53,635 nt of DNA from an uncultured Christensenella sp. (GCA_905193155.1 CAJJNQ010000016.1:1-53635), one strand, 5' to 3'; counted from the stretch's first letter, positions 1-7,644 are shown. The notes: generated by a model from the sequence alone, not told the origin. Translations and numbers: made by a program.

Positions 1-50
1 CCCCCCGCACCCCCCTCAGGGGAGGAAAAGCCGGGCGAGTGCGGGAGAGA

Positions 51-87
51 CAACCCCTCAGTCACGCCACGGGCGTGATAGCTCCCC
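51..87 (+). repeat. Palindromic intergenic repeat, family C, copy 1
   Basis: The copy begins CAACCCCTCAG, has a short hairpin in the middle (TCACGCC / GGCGTGA) and ends AGCTCCCC. The same frame of conserved ends around a variable GC-rich hairpin occurs on the minus strand at 53470-53501. Conserved flanks with covarying stems suggest a dispersed repeat unit and not chance. Confidence 0.55.
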
Positions 88-139
88 CCCTTCGCACCGA
101 AATGCCCCTGCGGGACATTCCGGTGTTGCGCATGGCTTA

Positions 140-176
140 TTTCTTAAAAACAGCGCACCGCGCTGTTTTTAAGAAA
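140..176. repeat. 17-bp perfect inverted repeat
   Basis: The arms 140-156 and 160-176 are perfect reverse complements with a 3-base ACC loop. Each arm holds an A/T run outside a GCGC core, so RNA from either strand would form a strong stem ending in A/U. It could act as a bidirectional terminator for plsY (ending at 262 on the minus strand) or be part of a mobile repeat. No transposase is nearby. Confidence 0.6.
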
Positions 177-261
177 ACGCTCATGCTCCAGGTTCGCTGC
201 GCGAACCCTGCGGGTACAGGGGAGCCATAAGGCATTCTAACCTGCTATGGGAACGCCATGT

Positions 262-888
262 TTAGGAACGGGATTCTTCGAGGTCGGGGCGGCGGCGAAA
301 GAGGGGATCGCGGACGCGGTTCTTCCACATGCCGACCAGGGCGATGCCGGAGGTGCCCAGCGCCACGCCGAAATGATGCGTCCGCAGCGAGGCCAGCACG
401 CAGAACGCGCCGAGCAGGAAGAAGCTGACCACCGAGCGCCGCTCGTTGGGGTGCAGCACGACGATGGTCGAAAAGAAGATATACGGCAGCGCCAGCGCGA
501 ACACCGCGTAGCTGAACGGCAGCAGTCCCAGCAGCGTGCCGAAGGTCACGGCGACCGCCTTGCCGCCGCGGAAGGGATAAAACACCGCCAGCGCGTGACC
601 CAGCACGGGCGCCAGCAGCACCGGCGCGAGCCAGAGTGTATCGGGCGGCAGACGCCGCATCGCCAGCCACACCGGCAGAAAGCCCTTTGCCATGTCCAGC
701 GCAAGGCACAGCAGCCCCAGCGGCAGGCCGCAGAGCTTGACTGCATTGGCCGTGCCCGGATTGTGGTCGGGCGAGAGCGCCACAATGTCCACGCCGCGCA
801 GCAGCTTGGGAAGATGATAGGAAAAAAGAACCCCGCCCAGCAGAAAACCGAAGATGGAATATAAGACCGGAATGAAAAAATCAGGCAT
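262..888 (-). CDS. PlsY-like glycerol-3-phosphate acyltransferase (divergent)
   Basis: The 208-residue, very hydrophobic protein has about five to six predicted membrane segments and the layout of PlsY, which acylates glycerol 3-phosphate using acyl phosphate at the inner membrane. The three PlsY motifs are recognisable but altered. The usual GSGNxGATN is DHNPGTANA near residues 41-49, the middle motif is DMAKG, and the third reads GHALAVFYPFRGGKAVA. The ATG at 888 follows AAAGGGGA; a longer upstream frame overlaps the preceding gene and is not used. It lies 32 bp after a glycolipid glycosyltransferase and is probably cotranscribed with it. The C-terminus is charged (RRRPDLEESRS). It may be a paralogue with altered substrate and not the housekeeping PlsY. 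Confidence 0.75.
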   Translation of the reverse strand: MPDFFIPVLYSIFGFLLGGVLFSYHLPKLLRGVDIVALSPDHNPGTANAVKLCGLPLGLLCLALDMAKGFLPVWLAMRRLPPDTLWLAPVLLAPVLGHALAVFYPFRGGKAVAVTFGTLLGLLPFSYAVFALALPYIFFSTIVVLHPNERRSVVSFFLLGAFCVLASLRTHHFGVALGTSGIALVGMWKNRVRDPLFRRRPDLEESRS

Positions 889-920
889 GAGATGGATTCC
901 CCTTTCAAAAAGAAGGCGCG

Positions 921-2042
921 TCAAACGCCGGGGGAAGAGCAGCGCTCCAGCGCCAGATCGATCGCATCGCGCGCGGCATAGGCGTTGATGGTTTTCGCCT
1001 GCGCCTGGATCATGGCCTGCTGGAGAGGAGCGTTGTAAAGAAGGGAGGCTGCCGTTTGAGCGATTTCCTCCGTCCCGACTGCCCGCAAAGACATGCCGTG
1101 CTCCTGAAAGAAGGCGGCGTTGCGCGTTTCGCACCCGGGAATGGGGTCGGTGTGGATCAGCGGCACGTTCAGCGCCGCAGCTTCGGTGGAGGTCAGCCCG
1201 CCCGGCTTGGACAGCATCACGTCGCAGGCCGCCATGTAGTCCGCTACGCGGTCGGTAAAGGGCAGCGCGATCACCCGGCCGCTGCTGCCGTAGCGCTCGG
1301 CCAGCCGCTTGCGCATTTCGGCGTTGCTGCCGGTGAGCACGATCACCTGCACATCCGCCTCTGCGGCGCACAGCTTTTCGGGCAGCGGCAGAATGTCGCC
1401 AAAGCCCATCGAGCCCGTCATCATCAGGCAGATGTGCGCGCTCCGGGACAGGTTTAGCGCCTGCCGCGCCGCCGCCTTTTCCATGTGCTCCGGGAAGCGG
1501 CGCGATACCGGGATGCCCGTGACCAGCAGCTTGTCCCGCGGCACGCCCTTTTCCTCATATTCGGGGATGAGGTCGGCGTGCGGGATGAAGAAGGCGTCCG
1601 GCTCGGTCTCTTCGGTGAAGGGGATGCAGGTGTAATCCGTGGCGACCATGTAGAATTTGTAGGTGCCGCCCAGTTTTTTTCGCGCCCAGGTCAGCGCCTC
1701 CGCGGGAAACAGATGCGGGCAGAGCACCGTGTCAAAACCGTTTTCCACGATGTAGCGATGCAGGGTTTCGGCATAATGCGCGTTGGCCAGATACACCGGC
1801 GACTTGCGATGCGACGAGCTGATGAAATCTCCCAGATGATAGATGCCGCCGAAGAGCTTGGGCGTGACGGACGCCACGTTGATGTAGCTCTGGCTGACGA
1901 TGCGGGAGGTGTGCTTGCGCCCGAAGGACAGCGCGTCCAGCATCTCGGCGGGGAGATCCCGACGGTTCAGCTCCTCGAGCAGCGCGCGGCCCGCTGTGTT
2001 GTGTCCTCCGCCTGTATTGCAGGAGAGGATCAGCGTTTTCAA
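921..2042 (-). CDS. MGDG synthase / UgtP-like diacylglycerol glycosyltransferase
   Basis: This is a GT-B fold glycosyltransferase of about 373 residues, related to MurG, monogalactosyldiacylglycerol synthase and Bacillus UgtP, which transfer hexose from UDP-sugar to diacylglycerol on the cytoplasmic face. The N-terminal glycine loop is SCNTGGGHN (residues 7-15), as in the MGDG synthase domain. The C-terminal nucleotide-sugar site is SKPGGLTSTEA. I chose the TTG at 2042 because GAGGTG lies about 9 bases upstream and the protein then begins MKTLILSC; an ATG at 2081 has no ribosome site. The downstream PlsY-like gene suggests a small glycolipid or phospholipid operon. The sugar and acceptor cannot be read from the sequence. 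Confidence 0.8.
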   Translation of the reverse strand: MKTLILSCNTGGGHNTAGRALLEELNRRDLPAEMLDALSFGRKHTSRIVSQSYINVASVTPKLFGGIYHLGDFISSSHRKSPVYLANAHYAETLHRYIVENGFDTVLCPHLFPAEALTWARKKLGGTYKFYMVATDYTCIPFTEETEPDAFFIPHADLIPEYEEKGVPRDKLLVTGIPVSRRFPEHMEKAAARQALNLSRSAHICLMMTGSMGFGDILPLPEKLCAAEADVQVIVLTGSNAEMRKRLAERYGSSGRVIALPFTDRVADYMAACDVMLSKPGGLTSTEAAALNVPLIHTDPIPGCETRNAAFFQEHGMSLRAVGTEEIAQTAASLLYNAPLQQAMIQAQAKTINAYAARDAIDLALERCSSPGV

Positions 2043-2139
2043 AGTAAATTCACCTCGCTTTTTGATGGGGTTGCGAACCAAACGGATCGGGGCGGAATGC
2101 GGCTGTCCACCGCGATCTTTATAAAATGTTCACATTTCC

Positions 2140-2168
2140 ATTATAAACCAAAAGCCCGGCGCCGTAAA
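2140..2168 (-). promoter_or_regulatory. Promoter of the glycosyltransferase-plsY pair
   Basis: On the minus strand the -10 is a perfect TATAAT (2140-2145) and the -35 is TTTACG (2163-2168), 17 bp apart. The -35 lies inside the terminator hairpin of the upstream acyl-CoA synthetase, a compact back-to-back arrangement. The predicted transcript has an untranslated leader of about 90 bases. Confidence 0.55.
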
Positions 2169-2178
2169 GCGTCGGGCT
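2151..2178 (-). terminator. Terminator after the acyl-CoA synthetase
   Basis: The minus strand reads AGCCCG ... CGGGCT (2153-2178) with an inner GC-rich stem, followed by TTTT. It sits 50 bases past the stop codon of the acyl-CoA synthetase. Confidence 0.6.
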
Positions 2179-2227
2179 CTGAAATGTCGATGTTTCAGGT
2201 CAAAACGACTGGTTTTCGAAAGAGAGG

Positions 2228-3877
2228 TCACTGCTCCTGCGTCGCGCCCGCGCGAATCTGGGCGCGGGAGATCTTGCCGGAGACCGTCTTGGGCAGGCTT
2301 TCGACATAATGCACCACGCGGGGGTATTTGTAGGGCGCGGTCAGGCGCTTGACGTAGGTCTGCAATTCGCGGGTCAGCTCGTCGGTGCCCTCGAAGCCTT
2401 CGCTCAGCACGATGCTGGCGCACACCACCTGGCCGCGGATGGGATCGGGCGCGGCGGTGATGGCCACCTCGTGCACGGCGGGGTGGGTCAGCAGCACGCT
2501 CTCGATCTCGAACGGCCCGATGCGGTAGCCGGAGCACTTGATGACGTCGTCGTTGCGGCCCACATACCAGTAGAAGCCGTTTTCGTCCGCCCAGGCCACG
2601 TCGTTTGTGTGGTAAACGTTGCCGTAGCTGCGGTGCAGGCCGCCCTCGGACCAGTAGCCGCGCAGCAGTCCCGGAGGCACGCCCTTGTCCAGATTGCGGA
2701 CGACGATCTCGCCCTCCTGGCCGACGGGGCATTCGTTGCCGTTCTGATCGACGATGGCGATGTCGTAAAGGGGAGAGGGCTTGCCCAGGCTGCCGGGGCG
2801 GGGATCGAACCACGGGAAGTTGCCGATGAGCACGCTGCTCTCGCTCTGACCGAAGCCTTCGTGGATCACAAGGCCGGTGATGCGCCGAAACTCGCGGGTG
2901 ATCTCCGGGGCGAGCGGTTCGCCCGCCGTGCCGCAGGAGCGGACGGAGAGGAAATCCTCGCGCGTGACGCCTTCCTTCATCATGAAGCGGTACATCGTCG
3001 GCGGCACGCAGAAGGTGGTCGGGCGCTCGGTGCGGATGGTGTTGATGAGGTTGCGGGCGTTGAACTTGTCAAAGTCGTAGCCCAGCACGGCGGAGCCGGA
3101 GATCCACTGGCCGTAGATGCAGCCCCAGCCGAACTTGGCCCAGCCGGAATCCGAAACCGTCAGGTGCAGGCCGCCGTCCTCCACCCGCTGCCAGAACTTC
3201 GCCGTGACGATGTGCCCCAGCGGATAGGTCTGGTCGTGCACCACCAGCTTGGGCATGCCCGTGGTGCCGGAGGTGAAGTAGGAAAGCAGGATGTCCGTAT
3301 TGTAGATCTCCGGCATGTTGAACTCGGCGGGGGCTTCCGCGATGCCGCGGTCGTAGTCCAGCCAACCCTCCTTGCCGCCGCGCGCCAGCAGCAGGTAGTC
3401 AAGACCCGTACACTGCTTGGCGGCTTCTTCCACCTGCCTTTGGCTCCACTCGTCGTCGGTAGCGATGATGGCGCGGATGCCTGCAAAATTGACGCGGTAG
3501 ACGATGTCCTTGGTGGCCAGCTGCACCGAGGCGGGGATGATGACCACGCCCATGCGGTGGCACGCGACCGCCGTGACCCAATACTGCCAGTTGCGCTTGA
3601 GCAGGGTCAGGACGCGGTCGCCTTTTTTCAGGCCGAGGGAGCTTAAATAGTTTGCAGCCTTTTTCGACAGCTCGGAGATCTCCGCAAAGGTGAATTCCCG
3701 GCGCTCGCCGCGGTCATTGAGCCAGACCAGCGCGCGCTTTCGGGGATCGGCCTCCGCCCAGGCGTCCACCACGTCGCGCGCAAAATTGAAGCGGGCGGGG
3801 ACGCGCAGCTCATAGTTCTTTTTGAAATCCGCATACGAATCGAAGGTCGTGCGGGAAAGCAGTTTGGACAACAGCAT
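2228..3877 (-). CDS. Medium/branched-chain acyl-CoA synthetase (AMP-forming, ACSM type)
   Basis: The 549-residue protein belongs to the ANL adenylating superfamily and makes acyl-CoA from a carboxylate, ATP and CoA. The phosphate loop YFTSGTTGMPK is followed by a VSDSGWAKFGWG stretch typical of ACSM-type medium-chain enzymes, then GFGQSES, the hinge region YWYVGRNDDVIKCSGYRIG, and the C-terminal catalytic lysine in LPKTVSGKISR. The start at 3877 has AGGAGG 7 bases upstream; an earlier ATG at 3898 lacks one. The gene stands alone between a terminator and a T-box leader whose specifier reads GUA. Family members act on medium-chain and short branched acids. A valine-sensing leader makes isobutyrate or a related branched acid a plausible substrate, but that is inference. 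Confidence 0.85.
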   Translation of the reverse strand: MLLSKLLSRTTFDSYADFKKNYELRVPARFNFARDVVDAWAEADPRKRALVWLNDRGERREFTFAEISELSKKAANYLSSLGLKKGDRVLTLLKRNWQYWVTAVACHRMGVVIIPASVQLATKDIVYRVNFAGIRAIIATDDEWSQRQVEEAAKQCTGLDYLLLARGGKEGWLDYDRGIAEAPAEFNMPEIYNTDILLSYFTSGTTGMPKLVVHDQTYPLGHIVTAKFWQRVEDGGLHLTVSDSGWAKFGWGCIYGQWISGSAVLGYDFDKFNARNLINTIRTERPTTFCVPPTMYRFMMKEGVTREDFLSVRSCGTAGEPLAPEITREFRRITGLVIHEGFGQSESSVLIGNFPWFDPRPGSLGKPSPLYDIAIVDQNGNECPVGQEGEIVVRNLDKGVPPGLLRGYWSEGGLHRSYGNVYHTNDVAWADENGFYWYVGRNDDVIKCSGYRIGPFEIESVLLTHPAVHEVAITAAPDPIRGQVVCASIVLSEGFEGTDELTRELQTYVKRLTAPYKYPRVVHYVESLPKTVSGKISRAQIRAGATQEQ

Positions 3878-3950
3878 GATTTTTTCCTCCTGACGCATGG
3901 ATGAGTGAGAAACAATCGGGCTGATGGAGACCGGAGAGCTGCCGGGGATG

Positions 3951-4255
3951 AAAAAAGACCTCCGTCCCTAAATTAGGACGAAGGTCTTTCGCGTTACCAC
4001 CTAAATTCGCGCTGTACAGATAGATAAATACAGCTGCGCTCTCAACCGGCACGGGCGCATTTTTGAAAAACAGAGAAAAACGCCGATGCCTCTCCCTTTT
4101 AACGTGGGGAATCCGTCGCCGCCTACTTGGGCGTAAGCCTTTCGGGGCGAAGCTCCGAGACTACTTCGCCGGTCTCCTCACGAGGCGCTTCCACCGTCCG
4201 CCTCTCTCTTTGCTTCGGATCAACCGGGTACTCCTTCTCTTCACAGCCGATGTAT
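3951..4255 (-). promoter_or_regulatory. T-box riboswitch, specifier GUA (Val), upstream of the acyl-CoA synthetase
   Basis: On the minus strand the leader has a stem I with AGAGAG, a GGTGGAAG distal loop and a specifier loop reading GAA-GUA-G (codon at 4162-4164) directly before UCUC, which pairs with GAGA on the 5' side. It ends with the T-box sequence AGGTGGTAACGCG (about 3990-4002) and an intrinsic terminator (3951-3986, GACCTTCGTCC / GGACGGAGGTC then TTTTTT). The same loop position reads UGG in the second T-box of this window, which sits before a tryptophan-type transporter; that supports the register. T-boxes open the terminator when the cognate tRNA is uncharged, so low charged tRNA-Val should raise expression. 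Confidence 0.88.
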
Positions 4256-4267
4256 GAAGTTGAGCAT

Positions 4268-4296
4268 AGTTTAGCAAACCGTCCTGCCGTTGTCAA
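4268..4296 (-). promoter_or_regulatory. Promoter of the Val T-box transcript
   Basis: The minus strand carries TTGACA (4291-4296), a 17-bp spacer and TAAACT (4268-4273). Transcription would start near 4261, at the base of T-box stem I. Confidence 0.75.
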
Positions 4297-4342
4297 GACC
4301 CGGTTTTGCAATTTTTGCGCGGCGGGGAAGAGAGGGACTTTC

Positions 4343-4371
4343 TTGACGAGGAGCGGGAAAGTTGCTATAAT
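4343..4371 (+). promoter_or_regulatory. Promoter of the CNNM/CorC-like gene
   Basis: TTGACG (4343-4348) and a perfect TATAAT (4366-4371) are 17 bp apart. The start near 4378 leaves an untranslated leader of about 190 bases. It is divergent from the T-box promoter, with the -35 boxes 47 bp apart. Confidence 0.8.
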
Positions 4372-4377
4372 GAACAA

Positions 4378-4566
4378 AAAGATCGGATACGGAGGGATTG
4401 AACGGACATGGAATCTGACGACGGCAATTGTGCGCCCATAAGTCCCATCCGTCTGCATCTGAATCGGAAAAACAAAAAAGAAGGCAGCTCTGCGTCTTAG
4501 GCGCAGGGGTGCCTTTTCGTGTCTTTGCCGCCGAAAAACGGCGTTAGTGGGAAGGAGTTTTGATTT
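4378..4566 (+). promoter_or_regulatory. Structured leader RNA of unknown class with terminator-like hairpin
   Basis: Between promoter and start codon the leader can fold into nested stems: ACGGA with UCCGU, GGAC with GUCC, AUGG with CCAU, and an inner GGC / GCC hairpin, all within about 4390-4460. After an A-rich linker comes a terminator-like hairpin (about 4482-4515: AAGGCA, CTGCG, loop TCTTAGG, CGCAG, TGCCTT, then TT). This is the layout of an aptamer plus expression platform. I compared it from memory with the Mn (yybP-ykoY), NiCo, M-box, fluoride, ZTP and guanidine classes and did not recognise any. The downstream gene is a cation-transport family member. Confidence 0.45.
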
Positions 4567-5823
4567 TTGCAAGGGATTTATACACTGATTATCGTGATCT
4601 GTTTGATCTTCTCGGCCTATTTTTCCGCGACGGAGACGGCGTTTTCCTCGCTCAACCGCACGCGGCTGAAAACCATGGCCGAAAAAGGGGAGAAGAGAGC
4701 CATTCTCGCCTGCAAGCTCTCCGACCAATACGACAAATTGATCTCCACCATCCTGATCGGCAACAACATCGTAAACATTTTGGCCGCGTCCGTGGGCACG
4801 ATGCTGTTTGTCAGCCTTTACGGCGATGCAGGCGCGACGATTTCGACCATCGTGCTGACGATCTTGGTGCTGATCTTCGGCGAGGTTTCGCCCAAGAGCA
4901 TCGCCAAGGACTGCCCGGAGAAGTTCGCGATGTTCTCTGCGCCGTTCATCCACGTGCTGATGGCGGTGTTTACGCCGCTGAACTTTCTGTTTTCGCAGTG
5001 GAAAAAGCTGCTGGCGCGTGTGTTTCATCTGGAGACGAGCAGCAAAATGTCGCAGGACGAGTTGCTGATGCTCGTCAACGAAGTGCAGCAGGACGGCAGC
5101 ATCGACGAAAACGAGGGCGACTTGCTCAAGAACGCGATTGAGTTTACCGACCTGGAGGCGGCGGACATCCTGATCCACCGCGTGGAGCTGGCGATGCTGC
5201 CGGTGGACGCGACGAAAGAAGAAGTTGCCGCAATGTTCACCGAGACGCGCTATTCCCGTCTGCTGGTTTACGAAGGCTCGATTGACCATATCCTGGGCGT
5301 GGTGCTGCACAAGGATTTTTATGTCGGCAGCGGCATTACCGACAAGCCCCTGCGCCAGATTGTGTCGCCCGTGCTGTTTGTGCTGGAGCACACGCGCATC
5401 CGGCAGATCCTCAAGCGGATGCAGAAGGCCAAGACGCAGCTGGCCGTGGTGCTCGACGAATACGGCGGCACCTGCGGCATTGTGACGATGGAGGACATCC
5501 TCGAAGAGCTGGTGGGCGAAATCTGGGACGAGCACGACGAGGTGGAGATCCCGGTGCACGAGATGGGGAAGGATTGCTGGGCGGTGGACGCCTCGATGAA
5601 TCTGGATGATTTTTCCGAGCAATTCCATGTGGCGGTGGATTCCGAGGCCACGAACGTCGGCGGCTGGGTGATGGAGCAGATGGGCTGCATCCCGGCGGCG
5701 GGCGACTCCTTCACCTACGAATCTCTCAAGATCGAGGTGGCGCGGATGGAGAAGCACCGCATCGAAGAGGTGCGCGTGTTCCGTCTGCCCGCACCGCCCG
5801 CGCTTTCGGTGGAAAGCGAATGA
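4567..5823 (+). CDS. CNNM/CorC-HlyC family transporter (DUF21-CBS-CorC)
   Basis: The 418-residue protein has a DUF21 membrane domain of about four segments (residues 1-140), with the family features FSATETAFSSLN and LIFGEVSPKSIA. A CBS pair spans roughly 195-310, and a C-terminal CorC/HlyC domain contains DEYGGTCGIVTMEDILEELVGEIWDE. Members of this family have been linked to Mg2+ (and Co2+) transport across the cytoplasmic membrane, with ATP-Mg binding at the CBS pair. The TTG start at 4567 has AAGGAG 9 bases upstream; no in-frame ATG lies nearby. It has its own promoter and a long structured leader, and ends in a strong terminator, so it is a single-gene unit. The exact ion is unknown. Confidence 0.85.
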   Translation: MQGIYTLIIVICLIFSAYFSATETAFSSLNRTRLKTMAEKGEKRAILACKLSDQYDKLISTILIGNNIVNILAASVGTMLFVSLYGDAGATISTIVLTILVLIFGEVSPKSIAKDCPEKFAMFSAPFIHVLMAVFTPLNFLFSQWKKLLARVFHLETSSKMSQDELLMLVNEVQQDGSIDENEGDLLKNAIEFTDLEAADILIHRVELAMLPVDATKEEVAAMFTETRYSRLLVYEGSIDHILGVVLHKDFYVGSGITDKPLRQIVSPVLFVLEHTRIRQILKRMQKAKTQLAVVLDEYGGTCGIVTMEDILEELVGEIWDEHDEVEIPVHEMGKDCWAVDASMNLDDFSEQFHVAVDSEATNVGGWVMEQMGCIPAAGDSFTYESLKIEVARMEKHRIEEVRVFRLPAPPALSVESE

Positions 5824-5836
5824 GAAAAGAGACGAA

Positions 5837-5876
5837 CGGCCCTGCCTGCGCGAAAGCGCAGGCAGGGCCGTTTTTT
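5837..5876 (+). terminator. Strong terminator after the CNNM-like gene
   Basis: A perfect 15-bp stem (5837-5851 with 5856-5870) closes a GAAA tetraloop and is followed by TTTTTT. Confidence 0.9.
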
Positions 5877-5877
5877 A

Positions 5878-5945
5878 CCCCGTTCGGGGCGCGTTCTCTG
5901 CGGGGGAGCGGAGCTCCCCCTGCACCCCCACGTCCCGCCCCCGGA
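5878..5945 (-). repeat. GC-rich intergenic repeat, family B, copy 1
   Basis: On the minus strand this reads as a GTGCAGGGGG / GAGC..GCTCCCCC hairpin followed by GCAGAGAACG and GCCCCGAA. Nearly the same string is found on the plus strand at about 47713-47785, and its first half again at about 32790-32830. No coding potential is seen. Confidence 0.6.
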
Positions 5946-6002
5946 GACGGAGGACGGGCGGACGGCGGCGGAGATTTTCTTCGATTGGCTGACAGACAAA
6001 AC

Positions 6003-6034
6003 AAAAGCACTCGGAAAATTTCCGAGCGCTTTTT
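6003..6034 (-). terminator. Terminator of the tRNA-Met transcript
   Basis: The hairpin AAAGCGCTCGGAAA / TTTCCGAGTGCTTT starts 2 bases after the CCA end of the last tRNA and is followed by TGTTTTGT on the minus strand. Confidence 0.75.
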
Positions 6035-6036
6035 GC

Positions 6037-6113
6037 TGGTAGCGGCGAACAGATTTGAACTGCTGACACTTCGGGTATGAACCGAATGCTCTGGCCAACT
6101 GAGCTACGCCGCC
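6037..6113 (-). tRNA. tRNA-Met (CAT), elongator
   Basis: The 77-base gene includes an encoded CCA end (6037-6039). The acceptor stem is GGCGGCG / CGCCGCT with a G1-U72 wobble, the anticodon stem is TTCGG / CCGAA and the loop TTCATAC gives anticodon CAT. The T arm TTCAAAT is normal. The ordinary acceptor pairing marks it as elongator, although a CAT tRNA whose C34 is modified to read isoleucine AUA codons cannot be excluded from sequence alone. It is cotranscribed with the initiator tRNA 3 bases upstream. Confidence 0.92.
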
Positions 6114-6116
6114 AAA

Positions 6117-6194
<78 letters not shown>

Positions 6195-6229
6195 ATAGGA
6201 ACTGTGCTGAACTCTCAGCGACAAGAAGT

Positions 6230-6258
6230 ATAATACATCATCCTTCGCTTTTTGTCAA
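6230..6258 (-). promoter_or_regulatory. tRNA-Met operon promoter
   Basis: The minus strand has a perfect TTGACA (6253-6258), a 17-bp spacer and TATTAT (6230-6235). Transcription would begin about 30 bases before the initiator tRNA. Confidence 0.85.
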
Positions 6259-6354
6259 GCATGAATTTAGATTTTTTTACGTTGCCGGCGTTTTGGCCGG
6301 GGCGGATCTATGGTATGATAGAGGGCAAGTGAAATGTAAAGGGGGATTTTTCCC

Positions 6355-7587
6355 ATGAAGCTCAACGAAAACCTTGAAAAATATGCGTCGATGCTGCTGC
6401 GCGTCGGCGTCGATCTGCAAGATGGACAGGAGCTGCTCATCGCAGCCGCGCCCGAGGCTGCGGCGCTCGTGCGGAAAATGACGGAATGCGCCTACAAAAT
6501 GGGCGCAAAGCGCGTGCAGGTGATGTGGAGCGATGCCGTCTGCGACCGGCTGGACTGCGAATATCAGTCGGAGGAGGAACTGGCGTATGTGCCGGACTGG
6601 CGCGCAGAGATGGTCAATGCGCCGGCGCGCAGGGGCTGTGCCTATGTCCGGATCCTGAGCGAAGACCCGGCGGCGCTGGCGGGCGTGGACGCAAAACGCG
6701 TCGCGATTCGCCGCAAGGCGCTTTCAACCGCTACGAAAGAGAGCAGCGAGTGCCGCATGACGGGCAAGTCGCCCTGGCTGGTCGCGGCCTACCCCGGCGC
6801 GGAGTGGGCGCTGAAGGTTTTTCCGGATGACCTGGAGAGCAAGGCGATGGATGCGCTCTACACGGTGATCTTGCAGGCCTCCCGCGCGGACGGCTGCGAC
6901 CCCGCAGCGGCCTGGGCGGCGCACCAGAAAAACCTGACCCAGCGCGTCAAATGGCTCAACAGCCAGCACTTTGACCGTCTGCATTATAAAAACAGCCTCG
7001 GCACCGATTTTACCGTCGGCCTTGCGAAGAATCACGTCTGGGAGGGCGGCGCAAGCCTGACCCCCGACGGCCGCAGCTTTGTGCCCAACATGCCCACGGA
7101 GGAGGTCTTTACCGCGCCCGACCGTTTCAGCGCCGAGGGGACGCTGGCTGCCTCGCTGCCGCTGAGCCACGGCGGCGCGCTGATCGAAAACTTCACCATC
7201 ACCTTCCATGAAGGGCGCGCGGTATCCTTTACTGCCGAAAAGGGCGGAGAGGCGCTGCAATCCATCCTCGATACCGACGAGGGCGCGAAATACCTGGGCG
7301 AGGTGGCGCTGATCCCGGCGGATTCGCCCATCAGCCGCATGGGCCTGCTGTTTTACAACACGCTCTTTGACGAAAACGCCTCCTGCCACTTTGCGCTGGG
7401 CGCGGCTTATCCGGAAAACGTGGAGGGCGGCATGGAGATGAGCAAGGAGCAACTGAAAGAAGCGGGCTTGAACGACTCGCTGACGCACGTCGATTTCATG
7501 ATCGGCACGGCGGATCTGGAGATCACCGGCATCCGGGCGGACGGCAGCGAGATCCCGGTGTTCCGCCGCGGCGTCTGGGCGCGTTGA
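6355..7587 (+). CDS. M29 family aminopeptidase
   Basis: The 410-residue length and sequence match the M29 metallo-aminopeptidases (AmpS/AmpT/PepS type), cytoplasmic enzymes that remove N-terminal residues from peptides using two divalent metals. The family signature PNMPTEEVFTAP supplies a glutamate ligand, followed by GEVALI with a second glutamate, NASCHFALGAAYPE with the histidine and tyrosine, and THVDFMIGT with the last histidine and aspartate. All expected ligands are present. A -10-like TATGAT lies at 6314-6319 with a poor -35. The ATG follows AAAGGGGGA with normal spacing. It precedes lysA by 126 bp without an obvious terminator. Confidence 0.88.
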   Translation: MKLNENLEKYASMLLRVGVDLQDGQELLIAAAPEAAALVRKMTECAYKMGAKRVQVMWSDAVCDRLDCEYQSEEELAYVPDWRAEMVNAPARRGCAYVRILSEDPAALAGVDAKRVAIRRKALSTATKESSECRMTGKSPWLVAAYPGAEWALKVFPDDLESKAMDALYTVILQASRADGCDPAAAWAAHQKNLTQRVKWLNSQHFDRLHYKNSLGTDFTVGLAKNHVWEGGASLTPDGRSFVPNMPTEEVFTAPDRFSAEGTLAASLPLSHGGALIENFTITFHEGRAVSFTAEKGGEALQSILDTDEGAKYLGEVALIPADSPISRMGLLFYNTLFDENASCHFALGAAYPENVEGGMEMSKEQLKEAGLNDSLTHVDFMIGTADLEITGIRADGSEIPVFRRGVWAR

Positions 7588-7644
7588 CCACGCATAAATA
7601 TGCGTATTTTCTGGGGTTATTGTATTAAATAACGGTAAATCACC

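Larger units (their letters stand above)
1..261. other. Gene-free left edge with several hairpins
   Basis: I see no convincing gene here. The stretch contains a hairpin at 62-78 (TCACGCC / GGCGTGA), a 17-bp perfect palindrome at 140-176, and a 7-bp hairpin around 190-206 (GGTTCGC / GCGAACC). A 63-codon open frame at 39-230 runs through the hairpins, lacks a ribosome site and has no protein-like features, so I do not call it. The DNA at 51-87 resembles DNA near the right end of the window. Confidence 0.6.

Noticed and set aside
4369..4441. Leader peptide starting MNKKIGYGG upstream of the CNNM-like gene
   Set aside because: Its ATG overlaps the -10 box, so it would lie upstream of the transcript start, and no ribosome site is possible.
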